A DNA stretch of 64,000 nt from Bradyrhizobium sp. cir1 (GTDB taxonomy: Bacteria; Pseudomonadota; Alphaproteobacteria; Rhizobiales; Xanthobacteraceae), in the NCBI RefSeq assembly GCF_014198245.1, contig NZ_JACIHE010000007.1, positions 268,961 through 332,960 of the forward strand. The letters are read 5' to 3'. The notes beneath the pieces are model-generated. The model ran no database searches, was not told where the DNA came from, and was given only the letters and a program-made list of their open reading frames with translations. Shown here in pieces: positions 6,988-16,467 of the stretch. A program made the position numbers and the translations under genes. Each line of letters starts with the position of its first letter. Positions within the stretch are counted from its first letter, which is position 1.

Positions 6988-7724
6988 CAGATTTCAACTC
7001 CAGTGCCGGCCGCCGGCGCCGTCGTCGGACGCGGGCGAGTGTTGCGGAATTCGATGCGCTTCTTGGCCGTACCGACCTCGACGATGCGCTTCACGAAGAT
7101 GCCGGGCGTGTGGATGTGGTCGGGATTGAGTTCACCGGCCGGAACCAGATGCTCGACCTCGGCCACCGTGATCTTGGCGGCGGTTGCCATCATCGGGTTA
7201 AAGTTGCGCGCGGTCTTGCGATAGATGAGGTTGCCGGCGGTATCGCCCTTCCAGGCGTGCACGATGGCAAGGTCGGCGAACAGGCCACGCTCCATCAGAT
7301 ACTTCTCGCCGTCGAACTCCTTCACTTCCTTGCCTTCGGCGATGAGCGTGCCGACGCCGGTCTTGGTGTAGAAGGCCGGGATGCCGGCGCCGCCGGCGCG
7401 GATGCGCTCGGCCAGCGTGCCCTGCGGGTTGAATTCGAGTTCCAGCTCGCCGGCGAGGAATTGCTGGGCGAACAGCTTGTTCTCGCCCACATAGGACGAG
7501 ATCATCTTCTTGATCTGCCGGGTTTCCAACAGGCGGCTGAGCCCGATGCCGTCGACGCCGGCATTGTTGGAGACGACCGTCAGCCCCTTGACGCCCGATT
7601 CGCGGATCGCGTCCGACAGCGCCTCGGCAATGCCGCAGAGGCCGAAGCCCCCCGACATGATCATCATGTTGTCCTTCAAAATGCCGTCGAGCGCCGACTT
7701 GGCGTCGGGATAGACCTTGTTCAT
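6987..7724 (-). CDS. scoA: 3-oxoacid CoA-transferase, subunit A
   Basis: The 245-residue alpha subunit starts MNKVYPDAKSAL and contains the family glycine motif SGGFGLCGIAEAL and TVVSNNAG, both part of the CoA-binding site. The true start is at 7724, not the 57-codon upstream extension, because the family begins there. It forms a two-gene operon with scoB. The 292-bp divergent gap to the AsmA gene must hold its promoter; I see no clear operator there. Confidence 0.95.
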   Translation of the reverse strand: MNKVYPDAKSALDGILKDNMMIMSGGFGLCGIAEALSDAIRESGVKGLTVVSNNAGVDGIGLSRLLETRQIKKMISSYVGENKLFAQQFLAGELELEFNPQGTLAERIRAGGAGIPAFYTKTGVGTLIAEGKEVKEFDGEKYLMERGLFADLAIVHAWKGDTAGNLIYRKTARNFNPMMATAAKITVAEVEHLVPAGELNPDHIHTPGIFVKRIVEVGTAKKRIEFRNTRPRPTTAPAAGTGVEI

Positions 7725-8016
7725 GCAAAAAACCTCGACTGAACCTTCGGCTTGCAGCCGTCGCACCCTATTGGCGGCGATTATTAGGCGAAATCCTCCA
7801 AAGCCGTCAATGATACGGGGTTCTCGGCTCCGCGGGTCGGTGGTAGAAGCTGCCCACGCCGTGGGCAGAACCGCCCGCGGCCTTGAAAGCGACAAGAAAA
7901 CCCATCAAGTTGCGGCACTTAACGTAACAGGACTTGTAACCTAACAAGGCTTGGACGTGGGGTGCGCAGGTTGCCCGGCCCGCCCTTCTGGCTCCAACGA
8001 CCAACCCGATCAGGAC

Positions 8017-9957
8017 ATGCCATTGACCATGGCCCAAGGAATGAAGCGCCTCGGGACGCCGATCGCGGCGCTGCTCGGCGTTGCGCTGATCGCCCTGATC
8101 GCGACCTCATGGCTCATCAACCGCGACGCGTTGCGCAAGGCGGTGGAAGCACAGATCCGCGACGTCACCGGCCTGGAGCTCAATGTCGCGGGCAGTATCG
8201 ACATCTCGGTGCTGCCGGCGAGCTACATCTCCTTCCGTGACGTCGGCCTGAAGGGTGGCGGCACCAGCGATCCCGCGCTCCATGTCGACGTGCTCACCGC
8301 GAATCTGCGGCTGCTGCCGCTGCTGCTGCAGCGGTTCGAGATCGCCGACCTGACGCTGCTCAGGCCGCGCATCCATATCAGCCTGAAGCCGGACGGCGAG
8401 AGCAACTGGACGCCCTTCATCCAGACCATTGCGCGCACCATGAAGCCCGGGGCCGACAACCAGGTGTCGTTCTCCGAAATCCGGATCCAGGATGGCGTGC
8501 TCAATTACGAGGACGCCGCCACCCACGCCATCGAGAAGTTCGAGGACATCGACCTGTCGCTGGCCTGGCCGTCGATCTCGCGCTCCTTTGCCGCGACCGG
8601 GCAATTCGACTGGCGCGGCGAGCGCGTCGACGGCTCGATCAGCTTCTCCGATTTCGTCGCCGCCCTCTCCGGCGACCGGTCCGGCCTGAAGGCGCGGATC
8701 GCCAGCGCTCCGCTCAAGCTCGCCTTCGACGGGAGCGTTGCCAACCGCACCAGCCCGATGATGGAGGGCACGCTCACCATCGACAGCCCGTCCCTGCGCA
8801 ACGCGCTGCGCTGGACCGGACAGCCGCAGCCGGCCAGCGGCGGCTTCGGCCGCTTCGCGCTGAAAGCCCGCGCCAATGTGGTGGGCGCCTCGATCGCGCT
8901 CACCAATGTCAATGTCGAGCTCGACGGCAACACCGCCGAAGGCGTCATGACCTACGCCAACAACGGCCGGCAGATGCTACAGGCGACGCTCGCCGCCGAC
9001 GCGCTCGACTTCACACCTTATATCTCGACCTTCCGCCTGCTCGCGAGCGGCGCCCGGGACTGGAACAGGCAGCTGTTCGATCTCAACGGGCTGTCGACCA
9101 CCGACCTCGACATGCGCCTGTCGGCCGCTCGGCTGACCGTCGGACCAACGAAGCTCGGCCGGACCGCGATCGGCACCAATTTGCGCAACGGCACGCTGGC
9201 GCTCTCGGTAGGTGAGGCCCAGGTCTATGGCGGCATCGCCAAGGGTTCGTTCGGCATCGCCCGCACCGACAGCGTCGCCGACATCAAGGCGCAGTTTCAG
9301 TTCACCGACGTCGACCTGCAGGCCTGCGCAACCGAGCTGTTCGGCCTCAACAAGCTGTCCGGACGCGGCAACATCAACGTCTCCCTCCTTGCCTCCGGCT
9401 CGAGCCCGTTCGGCCTCGTGCAGTCGCTCGACGGCAGTGCCACGGTCACCGGCCATGACGGCGCGATCGCGGGCTTCAACGCCGAGCAGCTCCTGAAGCG
9501 GCTGGAGCGGCGGCCGCTGTCGGGCGGCGGCAATTTCCGTAGCGGCTCGACCCCCTACGACAACCTCACCATCGCCGTGAAATTCTCCGATGGCGTCGCC
9601 ACCGCCGAGGACATCCGCGTCGAAGGGCCGGCGGCGAAGATCACGCTCACCGGCACCGCATCGGTGCCGACGCGCGAATACGACATGAAGGGCGTGGCGA
9701 GCCTCAACAGTGCGTCGGGCTTCGAACTGCCCTTCGTGGTGCAGGGGCCCTGGGATGATCCCCTGATCTTCCCAGATCCGGAAAGCCTGATCCGCCGCTC
9801 GCCGGCCTCCGCCCCGCTGCTCGACATGCTCAAGGACCGCAAGGGGAGCGATGCCGTGCGCTCCGCCATCGAGCGCATCACCGGCGCAGGCAAGCGACCC
9901 GCGCCGGCAGAATCGCCGACGGCGGAGAACGCCAAGGAAAACGCCAAGTCGAACTAA
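8017..9957 (+). CDS. AsmA family protein
   Basis: The protein is about 646 residues, with a single N-terminal membrane helix (GTPIAALLGVALIALIATSWLI), then an AsmA-type domain (IRDVTGLELNVAGSIDISVLPAS, HISLKPDGESNW) and a C-terminal AsmA_2-like part (FSDGVATAEDIRVEGPAAKI). AsmA/YhdP-type proteins bridge inner and outer membrane and are linked to lipid transport and outer-membrane balance. Three in-frame ATGs (8017, 8029, 8041) compete and none has a well-spaced ribosome site, so the start is uncertain by up to 8 codons. The tail is Pro/Ala/Lys-rich and likely unstructured. Confidence 0.85.
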   Translation: MPLTMAQGMKRLGTPIAALLGVALIALIATSWLINRDALRKAVEAQIRDVTGLELNVAGSIDISVLPASYISFRDVGLKGGGTSDPALHVDVLTANLRLLPLLLQRFEIADLTLLRPRIHISLKPDGESNWTPFIQTIARTMKPGADNQVSFSEIRIQDGVLNYEDAATHAIEKFEDIDLSLAWPSISRSFAATGQFDWRGERVDGSISFSDFVAALSGDRSGLKARIASAPLKLAFDGSVANRTSPMMEGTLTIDSPSLRNALRWTGQPQPASGGFGRFALKARANVVGASIALTNVNVELDGNTAEGVMTYANNGRQMLQATLAADALDFTPYISTFRLLASGARDWNRQLFDLNGLSTTDLDMRLSAARLTVGPTKLGRTAIGTNLRNGTLALSVGEAQVYGGIAKGSFGIARTDSVADIKAQFQFTDVDLQACATELFGLNKLSGRGNINVSLLASGSSPFGLVQSLDGSATVTGHDGAIAGFNAEQLLKRLERRPLSGGGNFRSGSTPYDNLTIAVKFSDGVATAEDIRVEGPAAKITLTGTASVPTREYDMKGVASLNSASGFELPFVVQGPWDDPLIFPDPESLIRRSPASAPLLDMLKDRKGSDAVRSAIERITGAGKRPAPAESPTAENAKENAKSN

Positions 9958-9958
9958 G

Positions 9959-10072
9959 GCATGATCCGGAAAAGTGCGAAGCGGTTTTTCCGGAAAGATC
10001 ATGCGTAAACAACAACCGAAAGCGCGATGACGATTCATCCGAATCTCATCGCGCTTTTCTCATCGCGCTTTA
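9959..10072. repeat. Palindromic repeat, GCATGATCCGGAAA...AAAGCGCGATGA family (copy A)
   Basis: Two stacked hairpins: GCATGATC / GATCATGC (9959-10004), then AAAGCGCGATGA / TCATCGCGCTTT (10019-10057), with an extra TCATCGCGCTTTAG copy after it. The same two-part element recurs at 26577-26679 and, inverted, at 58837-58934. It lies just after the AsmA stop and between convergent genes. Confidence 0.88.
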
Positions 10073-10099
10073 GAGTGATCGGCGTCGCTCTCTTCGGGT

Positions 10100-11485
10100 T
10101 CAAGCGGCCGATTGCGTTGTCGAAATCCAGCTCTTGTTCTCCTGCACCACTGGTGCTTCGCCGATCGTCGTCCCGGCCGCGGCCTTGAGAGTGGCACCCT
10201 GCCCCAGTTCACGGGCCAACACCTCGCGGTCACAGGCATCCTCCCACAGCGAAATGGTGATGGATGCGACACAGTTGCTGATCATGCTGGTCAGCGCCCG
10301 CGCTTCCGACATGAAGCGGTCGATGCCGACGAGCAGCGCCACGCCGGTCACGGGCAGATCCGGCATGACGGAGAGGGTCGCGACAAGGGCGACGAAGCCG
10401 CTGCCGGTGACACCAGCCGCCCCTTTGGACGTCAGCAGCATCAATCCGAGCATCGCCGCGATCTGCCCCCACGACAGATGAATGTCGCAGGCCTGCGCGA
10501 TGAAGATGGAGGCCAGGGTGAGATAGATGGCGCTGCCGTCCAGATTGAAGGAATAGCCCATCGGCAACACGAGCCCTGACACGCCTTTCCGGCATCCGAG
10601 CTGCTCCAGCTTGCGCAGGGCGCCAGGCAGCGCCGGCTCGGACGACGACGTGCCGAGCACGATCAGCAGCTCTTCCTTGAAGTAGCGGATCGTCTTCCAC
10701 AGGCTGAAGCCGTTCAGCCGCGCCAGCGTACCAAGCACGACCACCACGAAAACGGAGCAGGCGATATAGAAGGTCAGGATCAGCAGTCCGAGCGAGCCGA
10801 TCGAACGGATGCCGTAGCGGCCCACCGTGAAAGCCATGGCCCCAAAGGCGCCGAGCGGAGCGAGCTTCATGATGAAGCCGAAGGACACGAAAAGCACTTG
10901 TGAAAAGGACTCCACTGCCTTCGTCACCACAACGCCGCCGTCGCCGGCGCGGCTCAGGCCAAAGGCGATCAGAATGGAGATCAACAGGACCGGCAGCACT
11001 TCGCCATCAGCAAACGCACCAAAGAAGGAGTGCGGGATGATGTGCAGCATGAAGTCCGTAAATCCGGTCGCACCTGCCTGCTTGGTGAATTTCGCGGCCA
11101 CTGACGGATCCAGCGTATTGACCGCAACATGCATGCCGACGCCCGGCTGGATCAGCGACACGGCCATCAACCCGGCCAGCAGTGCGAGCACCGTCAGCAG
11201 GTAAAACAGCGCCATGGACTTCACCAGCGTGCGGCCAACCTCGCGGGAATCGCTGATGCTGTTGATGCCGCTCACGATGGTGCAGAACACGATCGGCGCG
11301 ATCATCATCTTCACCAGCTTGACGAAGCCGTCGCCAAAGGGCTTCAGCGCGGCGCCGAATTCGGGCCAGAAATGGCCGGTGAGGACACCCAGCATCAGGC
11401 CGATCAGCACCTGGACATACAGAATCCGGTAGAAGGGCTTTCCAGTCTCGGTGTTCGGGTGTCCAACCGGCGCTTCCTTGTGCAT
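10100..11485 (-). CDS. dctA: C4-dicarboxylate/cation symporter, DctA type
   Basis: An inner-membrane carrier of the DAACS family that takes up C4-dicarboxylates such as succinate, fumarate and malate with protons or sodium. About 461 residues with eight or more hydrophobic segments, the serine-rich hairpin GTSSSEPALP, the MGYSFNLDGSAIY motif and TSKGAAGVTGSGF. The start at 11485 (MHKEAPVG) is preferred because GGAGA lies seven bases upstream; starts at 11488 and 11500 are also possible. It follows the isomerase gene by 54 bp on the same strand, so the two probably form an operon and the real substrate may be an unusual di- or tricarboxylate. Confidence 0.88.
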   Translation of the reverse strand: MHKEAPVGHPNTETGKPFYRILYVQVLIGLMLGVLTGHFWPEFGAALKPFGDGFVKLVKMMIAPIVFCTIVSGINSISDSREVGRTLVKSMALFYLLTVLALLAGLMAVSLIQPGVGMHVAVNTLDPSVAAKFTKQAGATGFTDFMLHIIPHSFFGAFADGEVLPVLLISILIAFGLSRAGDGGVVVTKAVESFSQVLFVSFGFIMKLAPLGAFGAMAFTVGRYGIRSIGSLGLLILTFYIACSVFVVVVLGTLARLNGFSLWKTIRYFKEELLIVLGTSSSEPALPGALRKLEQLGCRKGVSGLVLPMGYSFNLDGSAIYLTLASIFIAQACDIHLSWGQIAAMLGLMLLTSKGAAGVTGSGFVALVATLSVMPDLPVTGVALLVGIDRFMSEARALTSMISNCVASITISLWEDACDREVLARELGQGATLKAAAGTTIGEAPVVQENKSWISTTQSAA

Positions 11486-11539
11486 TCTCATTTCTCCCAT
11501 GGCTCTGATTTTTTGTGATGGCTTCGGAAACGGCGGGCT

Positions 11540-12613
11540 TCAGGCCGCCAGCACCGAATGAGGCACGTGTGATCGACGGGCGAAGACGTGGCCCTCGAAG
11601 ATTCGCCGGGCTGTCCGCAGCACCCTGGCAACCGGGCCGGGCTCCAGCCGAACCACGAGTTGGCCGGAGGGATGGGCGAGGGTGATCGGCACCGGCGGCG
11701 CCAGTGGTCCGACCATCTCTGCCGCGATCGTCCCGGGCGTGACGCATGCCGTCGCGATCGCGACGGCGCCGGTCACCGCCAGCGCGCTATGGCAGTCGTG
11801 CGGCATGAAGTATCTGGTGGTCAACGTCGCCTCGCCCCCGCGCGCAATCAGGACCGGCTTCGGGATCACCATTGCCGCGGAATCTGGAAAGCCCATCCGG
11901 CGTCCGGCCTCGATGCGCAAAACTTCGAGACGCGCGCGAAAGCTGCCGTCGGCGAAATCCGAGGGAGCCTCGCGGCCGGTCCATCCCAGATCCGCCGCGC
12001 GGACCAACATGACGGGCATCGCCGCGTCGATGCAGGTCACATCGATCCCTTCGATGCGATCGACCGGTCGTCCGGTGGGCAGGAGACGACCGGTGCGTGC
12101 GCCGGCCGCGTTGGGAAACGACAGTTCGATCGGCGCGGCCGTTCCCGGCACACCGTCGATCCGCGCCTCGCCGTCGTAAGTCACGCGCCCTGCGGGGGTC
12201 GGCACGGTCGCATCAATCAGCTTGCCGGTATTGACGTTGTGGATCCGCACATGGGTGCGGTCTGCGGCGGCGGCGACCAGGCCGGCTTCGATTGCGAACG
12301 GCCCAACCGCCGCCAGCATGTTTCCGCAGTTCGGCGAGGTATCCACGATGCCTTCACGAACACGCACCTGGGCGAACAGATAATCGACATCGGCGCCGGG
12401 CACCGATGCCGGTCCGACGATCGCGACCTTGTTGATGACGGCATTGCCACCGCCGATCCCGTCGATTCCAAGATCGTGTCCCCCTCCCATCACAGACAGC
12501 AGGATCGCGTCGCGCAGTCTGGGATCGGCCGGAAGATCGCGGGCCAGGAAAAACGGCCCGCGCGAGGTACCCCCGCGCATGACCACACAGGGAATGGCAA
12601 TCTGATCGTTCAT
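11540..12613 (-). CDS. PrpF/GalD-type isomerase, probable 4-oxalomesaconate tautomerase
   Basis: A 357-residue member of the PrpF family (diaminopimelate-epimerase fold), which moves double bonds in unsaturated tricarboxylates. It begins MNDQIAIPCVVMRGGTSRGPFF and has the family motifs IDGIGG, DYLFAQV, SPNCGNMLAAVGPFA (catalytic cysteine) and FMPHDCHSALAVTGAVAIATAC. Overall it resembles Pseudomonas GalD, which converts 4-oxalomesaconate between keto and enol forms in gallate breakdown; PrpF (aconitate isomerase of the 2-methylcitrate cycle) is the alternative. No other gallate or methylcitrate gene is visible here. The divergent LysR gene and the downstream dctA suggest a small regulated uptake-and-isomerise unit. 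Confidence 0.8.
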   Translation of the reverse strand: MNDQIAIPCVVMRGGTSRGPFFLARDLPADPRLRDAILLSVMGGGHDLGIDGIGGGNAVINKVAIVGPASVPGADVDYLFAQVRVREGIVDTSPNCGNMLAAVGPFAIEAGLVAAAADRTHVRIHNVNTGKLIDATVPTPAGRVTYDGEARIDGVPGTAAPIELSFPNAAGARTGRLLPTGRPVDRIEGIDVTCIDAAMPVMLVRAADLGWTGREAPSDFADGSFRARLEVLRIEAGRRMGFPDSAAMVIPKPVLIARGGEATLTTRYFMPHDCHSALAVTGAVAIATACVTPGTIAAEMVGPLAPPVPITLAHPSGQLVVRLEPGPVARVLRTARRIFEGHVFARRSHVPHSVLAA

Positions 12614-12686
12614 GAGGCTGTTCCGTTCGGCGACAACTTCGCCCGAGCCGAAGCATCGTCGACCAGAACTCTTTTGTGAAATGCAA

Positions 12687-12717
12687 ATATCTGAGGTATT
12701 ATTCCAGTTACCGATAT
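12687..12717. promoter_or_regulatory. Candidate LysR operator between the isomerase and lysR genes
   Basis: Nested inverted repeats, ATATC...GATAT enclosing GGTA-N10-TACC, lie in an AT-rich stretch of the 118-bp divergent gap, 15-45 bp before the lysR ATG. LysR regulators typically bind such interrupted palindromes next to their own gene. Not tested. Confidence 0.45.
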
Positions 12718-12731
12718 AATGGAGCCTTGCC

Positions 12732-13712
12732 ATGAACGCGGAACTGCTCGACCTCAAGGCGTTCATCACCGTGGCGGAGACGGGAAGTTTCGTCCGTACC
12801 GCCAGGGCGCTGAACCTGTCGCAGCCGGCGCTCAGCCGGCGCATTCAGAAACTGGAAGAAGGCCTCGGTGCGCCGTTGCTCGAGCGGTCGACGCGCCACG
12901 TCAATCTCACCATGACGGGGCGCGACTTCCTGCCGAAGGTGCGCCGCCTCATCGATGAGTTCGAGACCTCGGTGCTCGCCATCCACGATATCGGCGCGCG
13001 AAGTTCAGGCCTCGTCTCTGTGGCTGCGGTGCCGACGGCGGTGTTCTATTTCCTGCCGCGTGCGATCGGCCGGTTTGCCGAAGCTTATCCGCGCATTCGC
13101 ATCCGGATTCTGGACATCGGTGCCAATGAGGGATTGGAGGCGGTCGCGCGCGGAGAAGCCGATTTCGGCATCAATTTCATCGGTGCATCGCATGCCGAAA
13201 TCGAATTCGAGAAACTGGTCGAGGATCCCTTCGTCCTGGCCTGTCGTCATGATCATCCGTTGGCATCGCGCAAACAGGTCAGCTGGTCGGAGATCGTGTC
13301 GCACCGGGTCATCACCGTCGGTCGCAACAGCGGCAATCGCGCGCTGATCGACAATGCGCTGGCGCGGCATGGCCTGCAGCTGAACTGGTCCTATGAAGTC
13401 GCTCACCTCTCCGGCTCGCTTGGCCTCGTCGAAGCGGGACTTGGCATCGCCGTACTGCCGAGGCTCGCGACGCCCGCGGCCGGTCATCCCATCATCCACA
13501 CCATTCGCTTAAACGAGCCGGAAGTGTCGCGGACGATCGGAATCGTGCGCAGGCACGGGGCCACACTATCTCCTCATGCCAGCCAGTTTCTCAAGATGCT
13601 CCTCGAGGCCTGGCACACGCCTTCCGGGCCGAGCGGGCAAGACAAGCCGCGGTCCCGATCGGCTCAGGCAAATTCGAATGCCGTTTCGGCGGGCCGGAAG
13701 GGAAAACGCTGA
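12732..13712 (+). CDS. LysR-family transcriptional regulator
   Basis: A 326-residue LysR protein: N-terminal winged helix-turn-helix (about 1-60, with FVRTARALNLSQPALSRRI) and a two-lobed effector domain (about 90-295). GGAG six bases before the ATG fixes the start. It is divergent from the isomerase-dctA pair and probably activates it when the matching organic acid is bound. The C-terminal 30 residues (SGPSGQDKPRSRSA...) are polar and extend beyond the usual family end. The effector is unknown. Confidence 0.9.
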   Translation: MNAELLDLKAFITVAETGSFVRTARALNLSQPALSRRIQKLEEGLGAPLLERSTRHVNLTMTGRDFLPKVRRLIDEFETSVLAIHDIGARSSGLVSVAAVPTAVFYFLPRAIGRFAEAYPRIRIRILDIGANEGLEAVARGEADFGINFIGASHAEIEFEKLVEDPFVLACRHDHPLASRKQVSWSEIVSHRVITVGRNSGNRALIDNALARHGLQLNWSYEVAHLSGSLGLVEAGLGIAVLPRLATPAAGHPIIHTIRLNEPEVSRTIGIVRRHGATLSPHASQFLKMLLEAWHTPSGPSGQDKPRSRSAQANSNAVSAGRKGKR

Positions 13713-14109
13713 TAGCTCGGCGGCGCAGCGGTGCGAGGACCGTTCCCGTCGAAACGGAAGTTCCTCGGATCAGCCCTGCCTTTTCAGAGGCATTCCAGCT
13801 CCTCCGGACACAGCGGTGTGGTGTGGCCAGCCAAGTGCGTTGCGTTCGGTCTTCATACCGCTTACAAAGCCCGGCTTCGCCAGTCGCGAGCAGGTACGGA
13901 ATTGCACATGGTCAGGCGATCAGAACGCAGAACCCGAATTGATTGCCGCGAATTGATGCGGCGATTGGATCGATGCGCGGGTTAAGCATCTCCTTCGCCC
14001 CGATATCCCACAACATAGGTCTGACAAGATGCCGCTAGATCGGCTCACCGCCATGCGCTAGTGTTTTACACGACCGGTTAAAAACACCGGCCGTTTGAGG
14101 GAGAAAAAC
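13713..14109. other. 397-bp gap without a supported gene
   Basis: Base use is less coding-like and all reading frames are short; an 84-codon frame at 13731-13985 has no ribosome site and odd composition. Near the end GTGTTTT (14061-14067) pairs with AAAACAC (14081-14087), and CCGGT/ACCGG nest within, 20-45 bases before the sugar transporter start; this could be an operator or leader hairpin. Confidence 0.5.
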
Positions 14110-15495
14110 GTGAGATCCAAGGTTATTGGCGCAGTGTCACTGGCGGTCGCTGCGGTTGGGCTGTTCGCGGTCACTGCACCTGCCTTTGCGCAGCAGAAGA
14201 CGATTACGGTCTGGTGGGGCAAGGGCTTCTATCGCTCCGAAGACGACGCGCTGATCGATACGATCAAGAAATTCGAAGCCAAGACCGGCATCAAGGTCGA
14301 ATTGTCGCAATACGCGATCCAGGACATGATTCCGAAGACGGTTGCCGCGCTCGATGCCGGCACCGTGCCCGATGTGGCCTATTCCGATTCCTATGACGTG
14401 CAGGCGCAGGGCAAGTGGGCCTATGAGGGCAAGCTCGAGGACCTCACGGACGTCATGGAGCCGATCAAGGACCGGTTCGTGCAGAACACGCTGGATGCCT
14501 CGATCCTCTATAACGACGTCGCCAAGAAGAAGGCCTATTACGGCTTCCCGCTGAAGCAGCAGAGCATGCACGTCCAGATCTGGAACGACATGCTGGAGAA
14601 GGCCGGCTTCAAGCAGAGCGACATCCCGAACGACTGGACGGGCTATTGGACGTTCTGGTGCGACAAGGTGCAGCCGGGGATCCGCAAGGCCACCGGCCAG
14701 CGCATCTACGCCGTCGGCCAGCCGATGGGCGTGGAATCCACCGACGCCTTCCAGTCGTTCTACACCTTCATGGACGCCTACCACGTCAAGCTGGTCGACA
14801 ACGACGGCAAGCTCCTGGTCGACGATCCCACGGTTCGCGAGAACCTGATCAAGGCGATGAAGGACTACACCGACACCTATATCAAGGGCTGCACGCCGCC
14901 CTCCTCGACCACCTGGAAGGACCCGGACAACAACGTCGCCTTCCACAACAAGACCATCGTGATGACTCACAACTTCACGATCTCGATCGCTGCGAAGTGG
15001 TTCGAGGACTCCCAGAACCAGGCCCTGACCCAGGAGCAACGCGACGCCGGCAAGAAGGCCTATGAGCAGGACATCATCACGGCGTCCTTCCCGAAGGCTC
15101 CGGACGGCTCGACCATCCGCTACCGCTCCGACGTCAAGACCGGACTGGTCTTCACCGCGGCCAAGAACAAGGCCGAGGCCAAGCAGTTCATCAGCTTCCT
15201 GCTCCAGGAAGAGAACGTCCGTCCCTACATCGAGGGCGCGCTCGGCCGCTGGTTCCCGGTGACGAAGGAAAGCCAGGAAAGCCCGTTCTGGCAGGCTGAC
15301 AAGCACCGCAAGGCGGTCTACGCCCAGTTCAAGGGCGGCACCGCGGCGTTTGACTTCACCAAGAACTGGAAGTTCACGATTCTGAACAACGAGAACGTCT
15401 GGGCCAAGGCGATGAACCGCGTCGTCAGCGAGAAGGTTCCGGTCGACAAGGCCGTCGACGAACTGATCGCCCGCATCAAGCAGGTCGCGGGCTAA
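14110..15495 (+). CDS. ABC importer substrate-binding protein, family 1 (sugar type)
   Basis: A 461-residue periplasmic binding protein with a clear signal peptide (cleavage after AFA, about residue 28) and then TITVWWGKGFYRSEDDALID, typical of carbohydrate (CUT1) binding proteins. It should capture a sugar or sugar-like solute for the two permeases that follow. The start is a GTG at 14110, with GAGGGAG correctly spaced upstream; the ATG at 14095 overlaps that site. The substrate cannot be told from sequence. No ATPase gene is in this operon. Confidence 0.92.
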   Translation: MRSKVIGAVSLAVAAVGLFAVTAPAFAQQKTITVWWGKGFYRSEDDALIDTIKKFEAKTGIKVELSQYAIQDMIPKTVAALDAGTVPDVAYSDSYDVQAQGKWAYEGKLEDLTDVMEPIKDRFVQNTLDASILYNDVAKKKAYYGFPLKQQSMHVQIWNDMLEKAGFKQSDIPNDWTGYWTFWCDKVQPGIRKATGQRIYAVGQPMGVESTDAFQSFYTFMDAYHVKLVDNDGKLLVDDPTVRENLIKAMKDYTDTYIKGCTPPSSTTWKDPDNNVAFHNKTIVMTHNFTISIAAKWFEDSQNQALTQEQRDAGKKAYEQDIITASFPKAPDGSTIRYRSDVKTGLVFTAAKNKAEAKQFISFLLQEENVRPYIEGALGRWFPVTKESQESPFWQADKHRKAVYAQFKGGTAAFDFTKNWKFTILNNENVWAKAMNRVVSEKVPVDKAVDELIARIKQVAG

Positions 15496-15507
15496 GGTCT
15501 ATCCCTC

Positions 15508-15568
15508 CCTCTCCCCGCGCCTCGCGGGGAGAGGTGAAACGCTAACACCGGCCGCCTCGTGCGGCCGG
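15508..15568 (+). other. Two strong hairpins between binding-protein and permease genes
   Basis: CCTCTCCCCGCG / CGCGGGGAGAGG (12 bp, 15508-15534) and CCGGCCGC / GCGGCCGG (8 bp, 15548-15568) follow the stop codon with no T-tract. Such hairpins commonly stabilise the upstream mRNA so the binding protein is made in excess over the permeases. Confidence 0.65.
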
Positions 15569-15594
15569 AAGTCCTTTCAAAGAGTTTCGAAAGA

Positions 15595-16467
15595 ATGGCG
15601 ATCACGCTCTCTGGCGATCAGTCGATCCCCGCACCGCCCTTGTCGTCGCGGCTGACCCCGGCGCAGGTCTGGGGCATCATTCTGCTCGCGCCCTATCTGC
15701 TGGTTTTTCTCGCCTTCGTCGTCTATCCCGTCTGCTACGGGCTATGGCTGGCGCGGGCCCCCGCGAACTATGTCGCGCTGTACAACGATCCGATCTTTGC
15801 GCGTGCCGCGGTCAACACGCTGATCTTCCTGGTCATCGGCATCAACATCAAGATGCTGATCGCGCTGCTCTTGTCGGGATTCTTCGCGCAGCAGCGCACC
15901 TGGATCAAATGGCTCTCGGTGATCTTCATCCTGCCCTGGGCGGTGCCGTCGATCCCGACCATCCTGTCGGTGCGCTTCATGCTCAATCCCGAGTGGGGCG
16001 TCATCAACCACCTCATCTTCTCCTTCACCGGCGATGACGGCCCGAACTGGCTGAACGACCCGACCGTGGCGCTCAGCATGGCGATCGGCGTGCACATCTG
16101 GAAGTCGCTGCCGTTCTGGACGCTGATCCTGATCACCGGACGCCTTGCGATCTCGCACGACCTGTTCGAGGCCGCCGAGGTGGACGGCGCCAGCTTGTGG
16201 CAGAAATTCCGCTACATCACCTGGCCGTCGATGCAGACGCTCTACGTGACCTGCACGCTGCTCTCGATGATCTGGACGCTCGGCGATTTCAACAGCGTCT
16301 ACCTGCTCACCGGCGGTGGCCCGGCCGACCTCACGCACGTGCTGTCGACGCTCGGTATCCGCTATCTCCGGCTCGACCAGCTCTCGCTCGCGATGGCCTC
16401 CATCGTCTGCGCGATGCCGTTCGTCCTGCCGCTCGTGTACTTCATGATGAAACGGTTGTCGCGATGA
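15595..16467 (+). CDS. ABC importer permease (MalF/UgpA-like)
   Basis: A 290-residue inner-membrane permease with six predicted helices and the EAA loop EAAEVDGASLWQKFRYITWP that docks the ATPase. The start MAITLSGDQ at 15595 follows a CGAAAG ribosome site; the ORF open from 15559 would overlap the hairpin. It overlaps the next permease by 4 bases (ATGA), so the pair is translationally coupled. Confidence 0.92.
   Translation: MAITLSGDQSIPAPPLSSRLTPAQVWGIILLAPYLLVFLAFVVYPVCYGLWLARAPANYVALYNDPIFARAAVNTLIFLVIGINIKMLIALLLSGFFAQQRTWIKWLSVIFILPWAVPSIPTILSVRFMLNPEWGVINHLIFSFTGDDGPNWLNDPTVALSMAIGVHIWKSLPFWTLILITGRLAISHDLFEAAEVDGASLWQKFRYITWPSMQTLYVTCTLLSMIWTLGDFNSVYLLTGGGPADLTHVLSTLGIRYLRLDQLSLAMASIVCAMPFVLPLVYFMMKRLSR

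Noticed and set aside
13731..13985. 84-codon frame in the gap before the sugar importer
   Set aside because: No ribosome site, no domain, and Arg/Ser-rich composition typical of non-coding high-GC DNA.
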